Source: an uncultured bacterium
Lineage (GTDB): Bacteria > Cyanobacteriota > Vampirovibrionia > Gastranaerophilales > Gastranaerophilaceae
DNA: 64,000 nucleotides
Direction of reading: 5' to 3'
Assembly (NCBI GenBank): GCA_949284985.1
Contig: CASDWY010000005.1
Coordinates: 62,001-126,000 of the forward strand
Below are positions 60,113-64,000 of this stretch, one piece after another (the stretch's first letter is position 1; the number at the start of each line of letters is the position of its first letter). Under the pieces are notes generated by a model. It made no database searches. It saw only the letters and a program-made list of their open reading frames with translations, and was not told the DNA's origin. Made by a program: the position numbers and the translations under genes.

Positions 60113-61453
60113 TTACTTATCGTAAATTTTCTTGATAATATCATCTTGCAGTTCTTTTGCGAGATTTGGATCTTCTTTGAAATTAGCAATAAGGATTGTA
60201 AATATATGTTCTTCTCCATTTTTATCAATCAAGTACCCTGCTATAGTGCAGTTATTTGCGAGTGTTCCTGTTTTAGCTTTTAGATTGTTTTTGTATTCTG
60301 GTAAGCGGTTAGACAATGTTCCAATAGTGGGTGCTGCCATATTTTCTTTTATAAGTTCAAAGTTTTTATCTTTTTGTATTTTGAAAAGAGCATTGGAAAT
60401 CCAATCAGCAGAGAATAAGTTATTTCTGGAAACGCCACTGCCATCAGCTAGTATAATTTCTTTTGTATCCAAGCCTAATTTTTTGTAATAGGTATCGAAC
60501 ATTTTTAGCGCGTTGTTGAAAGTTCCTTGTTGATTTTCTTTTACGCCGCCAGCTGTTTTAAATATTGTTTCTGAGTAAAAATTGTCGCTGTCTTGTAAAA
60601 TTTTGGGTAGTAATGAGTTTAAATCATTTTGTATTGTATATATTGTTGTAGCTGATTTTGGGTAGTTCTCGAGTTGAAATTGCAGGTGAGAAATATTTTT
60701 TGTTTTTAAAATATTGGAGAGGTTTGTTATGAAAAATCTTTCAGGATTGCCTATAGGGATTTTTACTATTTGAGGGTTTGCAATAGTTCCATATAGAAAA
60801 ACTGCGTTTGGCGAGATTGAATTTTGTCGATATACAATAATTTCGTCTTTTGAGCCGGTTGTTACCATATTCATTACTGTTGCTGTACCAACTGCCAGCG
60901 GAGTTATTTGAGCTGGCTGTTTAGGGCTTGTCGGGGTGATTTTTACGTTTAAAATATTTTGGTTAAGGTTGTAGGGGCTTATTTTTGCCATTCTGGGGTT
61001 TGTTTCATCATCCCACATCCAGCCTATTCCCCATTCATAGCGATCTAAAACTTTGTCATCTATATAGATGTTATTAAGATCTTTGCATTTTATAGAATCA
61101 ATGGCTTCTTTAAGCTGGTTTGAAGTTAATGATGGATCTGCTGAAAGCTTAATGTACAGATTTTTGTTTTTATCTAGCGCAAATTTTGTTTGAAATTTAT
61201 AATCTGGAGTTAGTTCATTTAATGCTGCAGGTATAGTTATTAGTTTTAGAACCGAGGCTGGATGAAGTAATTTGTTTTGGTTATATTCATATTCAACATT
61301 TCCTGTTTTTGCATTTCTTACAGAAACAGCTATGGTTGCTGTTTTATTGAGTTGTGAGTTTTTTATTGTGTTATTTAAATCAATTTTTTTTGCAAAAGCG
61401 CATTGTCCTGCAAAAAAAATAGCAATTACTGTTATTGTTAATAATTTTTTCAA
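60113..61453 (-). CDS. dacB: D-alanyl-D-alanine carboxypeptidase, PBP4/S13 type
   Basis: A 446-residue periplasmic serine peptidase trimming or cutting peptidoglycan cross-links. A signal peptide (MKKLLTITVIAIFFAGQCAFA) is visible. The active-site motifs are SVLK (nucleophile Ser, about 68), SGVSRNN (S-x-N type) and KTGTL near the C-terminus, with the S13 insert domain between the first two. The TTG start has AAGGAG nine bases upstream, inside the stop region of the upstream hydrolase gene. Confidence 0.95.
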   Translation of the reverse strand: MKKLLTITVIAIFFAGQCAFAKKIDLNNTIKNSQLNKTATIAVSVRNAKTGNVEYEYNQNKLLHPASVLKLITIPAALNELTPDYKFQTKFALDKNKNLYIKLSADPSLTSNQLKEAIDSIKCKDLNNIYIDDKVLDRYEWGIGWMWDDETNPRMAKISPYNLNQNILNVKITPTSPKQPAQITPLAVGTATVMNMVTTGSKDEIIVYRQNSISPNAVFLYGTIANPQIVKIPIGNPERFFITNLSNILKTKNISHLQFQLENYPKSATTIYTIQNDLNSLLPKILQDSDNFYSETIFKTAGGVKENQQGTFNNALKMFDTYYKKLGLDTKEIILADGSGVSRNNLFSADWISNALFKIQKDKNFELIKENMAAPTIGTLSNRLPEYKNNLKAKTGTLANNCTIAGYLIDKNGEEHIFTILIANFKEDPNLAKELQDDIIKKIYDK

Positions 61454-61455
61454 AA

Positions 61456-62271
61456 TTATATCTCCTTAAGTTTGTACGGTAGTGCTTTTCTGTCTTTTAA
61501 TATATTGAAATCTTTTTTGAGTTTTTTAGATTCGGTTAAATCCAATTCTATAACTTTGGTACAAGCGTCAAAACCTGTTTCACAAAGGACCTCTCCGTAG
61601 GGTGCAATTACCATTGAATGTCCAAGGTTCCATTCATCGTCCATAATATGACCGCTTTGAGAAACAGCGATCATAAAAGATTGATTTTCTATTGCTCTAG
61701 CTTTTGCTAGTGTTTCCCAATGATTTTGGCGGTATTTAGGCCAAGCGGCGACTTCGACAAGTAAGTCTGCTCCTGCAAAGGCATATGTGCGAAAAAGTTC
61801 CGGAAATCTTATATCATAACATATTGATATACCAATTTTGCCTATGTCTGTATTAATTAGTAATCCGTTATCTCCGCTTGTTAAGTCTTTACCTTCATTG
61901 TATACAAAATGTGAAAACAGATGCATCTTGTAATAATAGCCTTTAATGTTTCCGCCTCTGTCAATAAATGGGCAAGCGTTACGGAGAGTGCCGTCTTTTT
62001 CTTCCAATATAAAACTGCCTCCGATAACGTTGGAATTAAATTTTTTTGCCGTTAATTTTAGTAAATCAAGTGTTGGACTGTTTTCTTCAGTTTCTTTATT
62101 CTCAATAAAGGAGTCCGGATGCCAGCCTACTGCAAACAATTCAGGGAAAATAATCAAGTCAAATTGTTCTGAATTGTGTTGATCCAGCATTTTTTCAACT
62201 GTTTTAAGATTGTCTAATTTCCTTTTGATTATAGGAGCATTTTGAACTATTAAAATCTTTGATTTGGTCAT
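61456..62271 (-). CDS. Nitrilase-superfamily amidohydrolase (omega-amidase-like)
   Basis: A 271-residue carbon-nitrogen hydrolase with the Glu-Lys-Cys triad: Glu in IIFPELFAVG, Lys in YYKMHLFSHF and Cys in GISICYDIRFPELFR. The pattern best fits the omega-amidase/YafV subgroup that deamidates alpha-ketoglutaramate-type metabolites, a repair role linked to methionine salvage in some bacteria, but substrate choice is not certain. It starts one base after the small gene upstream. Confidence 0.9.
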   Translation of the reverse strand: MTKSKILIVQNAPIIKRKLDNLKTVEKMLDQHNSEQFDLIIFPELFAVGWHPDSFIENKETEENSPTLDLLKLTAKKFNSNVIGGSFILEEKDGTLRNACPFIDRGGNIKGYYYKMHLFSHFVYNEGKDLTSGDNGLLINTDIGKIGISICYDIRFPELFRTYAFAGADLLVEVAAWPKYRQNHWETLAKARAIENQSFMIAVSQSGHIMDDEWNLGHSMVIAPYGEVLCETGFDACTKVIELDLTESKKLKKDFNILKDRKALPYKLKEI

Positions 62272-62272
62272 T

Positions 62273-62479
62273 TTAGTTTTTTCCTAATGATGATGTTCTT
62301 TCAAACATATAACGAGAGGTTGAAAGAGCTATTCCTTTTAATGAACACAATCCGTTTTCCTTGTCATATACTCCTATAGAGGTTAGTCTTGCGCTGACGA
62401 GTTCATTTAAATCTTCTGGTGCAATAAACAGTGCACACTCTTTTGTACATTCTTCGTGGTTAAAAGGACATTTTTTCAT
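62273..62479 (-). CDS. Small Cys-containing protein of unknown function
   Basis: A 68-residue protein starting KKCPFNHEECTKECALFI, with four Cys in the first half (positions about 4, 10, 14 and one later in LCSLKG), which could hold a metal. The ATG at 62479 is chosen because GGGGAG lies five bases upstream. An in-frame upstream Met would place the start inside the comEC stop region. It is cotranscribed with the nitrilase-family gene. Confidence 0.75.
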   Translation of the reverse strand: MKKCPFNHEECTKECALFIAPEDLNELVSARLTSIGVYDKENGLCSLKGIALSTSRYMFERTSSLGKN

Positions 62480-62538
62480 TTTTACTCCCCTACGTTGTGA
62501 TTTAATTATACCATTATTTAAAAAATTGGCTACAAGTT

Positions 62539-64000
62539 TTAATTCGTTTTTTCCCATTTTTTTCGTTTACTATTGAAAACAAAAATTTCTGTATCTTTAT
62601 TTGAAATAATTGTTTTTATTGCATTATCAACGTCAGTTCTCAAAATTTGTACTTTGCTTGCTTGTAAATTGTAGAGTGTTTCGAATGCAGGATGTGCGTA
62701 TTGGTTAGGTCCTGTAGATATGATAGCTGTTTTGATATTTTTATCTTTTAGAAATTTAATGTCAGTTGTTTTAAATGCACCGTGGTGAGCGATTTTTAAA
62801 ATATCAATTGTTTTAGGCAGATTAAAATTTTTAATTGTGTTTAAATCTGCATCTCCAGTGAAGAGAATATTTTTTCTATCTTTGGTAAATAATGTCACAA
62901 TAGATGAGTTGTTGGAATTTTTGCTTTTTGTATTTATAAATATTTTCATTTCTCCGTCTTTATATGGATAGATAGAATTATTTTTTGCGTAAATAATATT
63001 TATACTTTTATCTTTAGCTGTTTTTTCAATTTCTTTTGAAAGTTCTGTATCTTTTATTGGGTTTAGCAATATGTTTTGAACTTTAATTAACTTCATTAGT
63101 TCACAAGCACCGCCGGCGTGGTCTGTATCGTAGTGAGTTATTATTAAATATTCTATTTCTTTTATTCCATTGTCTTTTAAGTATTCATATAAAATAGCTT
63201 TGACCTGTGAGAATCCTCCTTTGTAAGAGGGGCGCGCAGTATCTATAACGGTATATTTATTGTTTGGTGTTTTTACAAGGATGGTTTCTGCATTTCCAAC
63301 ATTAAAGAATATAGCTTCAAGATTGTTGTTTTTTAATTGAATGGTTGACAGTAGGATTATTATTATTGTTGTACATAATGCAGTAGTTATTTTTTTGTTA
63401 AATCCGTTTTTTGTTCCAAAGAATATAAACGTTAAAGTTAGATAATAAATAATTATTTGAAAAGAATTACATTGAGTTGTTTGTAAAAGAGCATTCGGAA
63501 GCGATGAAAAAAAGTTTGAAATCCATATCAAAGCAGACAGAATAGGATTCATTATGTAGTCGAAGACGGATATAATAAAATTTGGACATTTAGGAATAAT
63601 AGTAAGTATAGAGCTTGTAAATCCTAAAAAACTTATTGCACTAACAAGAGGGAGCGAAACAATATTTGCGATAATAGAATAAAGAGCAAATGTGTTAAAA
63701 TAATACATCTGAATTGGAGCAACAACAACTTGAGCTATAAAAGGGACATATATAGCCCCTGCGATAGACTGCGGAATGGATTTAGTTTTTTCTGCAAAAA
63801 TTGGACAAAAAGATAAAAGTCCCAATGTAACTATAAAAGACAATTGAAAACCAACATCAAAGAGATATGCTGGGTTATAAATTAGGATTAATGTTGCAAC
63901 GAGGAACAAAAGAGCAATATTATCCGCATCTCTGTCAATAAGTTTTCCAATAAGCCCAAAAATTAACATAAGAGCTGCTCTTAGCACAGGAGGTCCAAGC
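62539..64000 (-). CDS. comEC: ComEC/Rec2 DNA-uptake channel, N-terminal part cut by the window
   Basis: The C-terminal 486 or so residues of ComEC, the inner-membrane channel for transforming DNA. The visible part opens with LGPPVLRAALM, the conserved start of the competence domain, so the gene continues beyond 64000. About seven spans follow, then a metallo-beta-lactamase-like domain (from about 225) with THYDTDHAGG, LFTGDAD and IAHHGAF, thought to degrade the non-entering strand. It implies natural transformation, though no other com gene is in the window. Confidence 0.93.
   Translation of the reverse strand, partial: LGPPVLRAALMLIFGLIGKLIDRDADNIALLFLVATLILIYNPAYLFDVGFQLSFIVTLGLLSFCPIFAEKTKSIPQSIAGAIYVPFIAQVVVAPIQMYYFNTFALYSIIANIVSLPLVSAISFLGFTSSILTIIPKCPNFIISVFDYIMNPILSALIWISNFFSSLPNALLQTTQCNSFQIIIYYLTLTFIFFGTKNGFNKKITTALCTTIIIILLSTIQLKNNNLEAIFFNVGNAETILVKTPNNKYTVIDTARPSYKGGFSQVKAILYEYLKDNGIKEIEYLIITHYDTDHAGGACELMKLIKVQNILLNPIKDTELSKEIEKTAKDKSINIIYAKNNSIYPYKDGEMKIFINTKSKNSNNSSIVTLFTKDRKNILFTGDADLNTIKNFNLPKTIDILKIAHHGAFKTTDIKFLKDKNIKTAIISTGPNQYAHPAFETLYNLQASKVQILRTDVDNAIKTIISNKDTEIFVFNSKRKKWEKTN

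Noticed and set aside
1-64000. Prophage, insertion sequence, CRISPR array, defence island, rRNA operon or replication origin
   Set aside because: No transposase, integrase, regularly spaced repeats, Cas, rRNA or DnaA-box clusters were seen; gene content is mainly core plus lineage-type.

Overview
The window comes from a low-GC bacterium with an outer membrane (an Omp85/BamA barrel protein and a lipid-linked sugar transferase) and at least part of a flagellar system. My best guess is the non-photosynthetic sister group of Cyanobacteria, Gastranaerophilales within Melainabacteria/Vampirovibrionia. The reasons are the AroH-type chorismate mutase, the YidC with an inserted periplasmic domain, the secreted LE-repeat protein, and several lineage-type proteins with a short Asn/Lys-rich N-terminus ending in Phe-(Lys/Gly). 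This assignment is an inference from gene content, not from a marker-gene comparison. I see no insertion sequence, prophage, CRISPR array or rRNA.

Layout. 1-2.4 kb: tRNA-Asn, a small membrane protein, a sigma-70 family factor and a small unknown. 2.4-10 kb: one plus-strand housekeeping run under a strong promoter (gatC, pyrG, gltD, glyA, a WecA/TagO-type transferase, def, fmt, aroH). 10-20 kb: a small lineage-type gene behind a repeat-studded promoter, a divergent zinc-ribbon gene, yidC-queA, dnaE, a glycosyltransferase, ribH and a DUF4013 membrane protein. 20-29 kb: a SNF2 helicase, then minus-strand TPR protein, unknown, TIGR02757 protein, tadA and a two-component system. 29.5-34.8 kb: two tandem paralogous membrane-associated proteins, a DUF429-like protein and DAHP synthase. 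34.9-37 kb: a mini flagellar operon (FliJ, FliK-like, hook/rod protein). 37-41.5 kb: a methyltransferase, tsaB, tsaE, bamA and smpB.

41.6-46.6 kb is the least ordinary part. Two paralogous proteins have nearly identical helical ends and different middles. Each is preceded by a sequence resembling a sigma-28 (flagellar class III) promoter. The first of these promoters appears to drive a five-gene operon of small coiled-coil and Gly/Ala-rich proteins, ending at a terminator at 42.54 kb. I read this as a flagellum-coregulated set of filament-like or type III-exported proteins of unknown role.

46.7-64 kb: a SWIM-finger SNF2 helicase, YihY, NrnA, a calcium/cation antiporter, ssb, a DUF1537 acid-sugar kinase paired with a PdxA-family dehydrogenase, metX-metW, valS, a PBP4-type carboxypeptidase, a nitrilase-family hydrolase, a small Cys-containing protein and a comEC cut by the window edge.

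Across the window there are recurring expression oddities. Several genes, including dnaE and smpB, have a -10 box 6-7 bases before the start codon and no ribosome binding site, suggesting leaderless mRNAs. bamA lacks a canonical start where its signal peptide should begin. Some leaders start with a stem-loop at or near the predicted first base.
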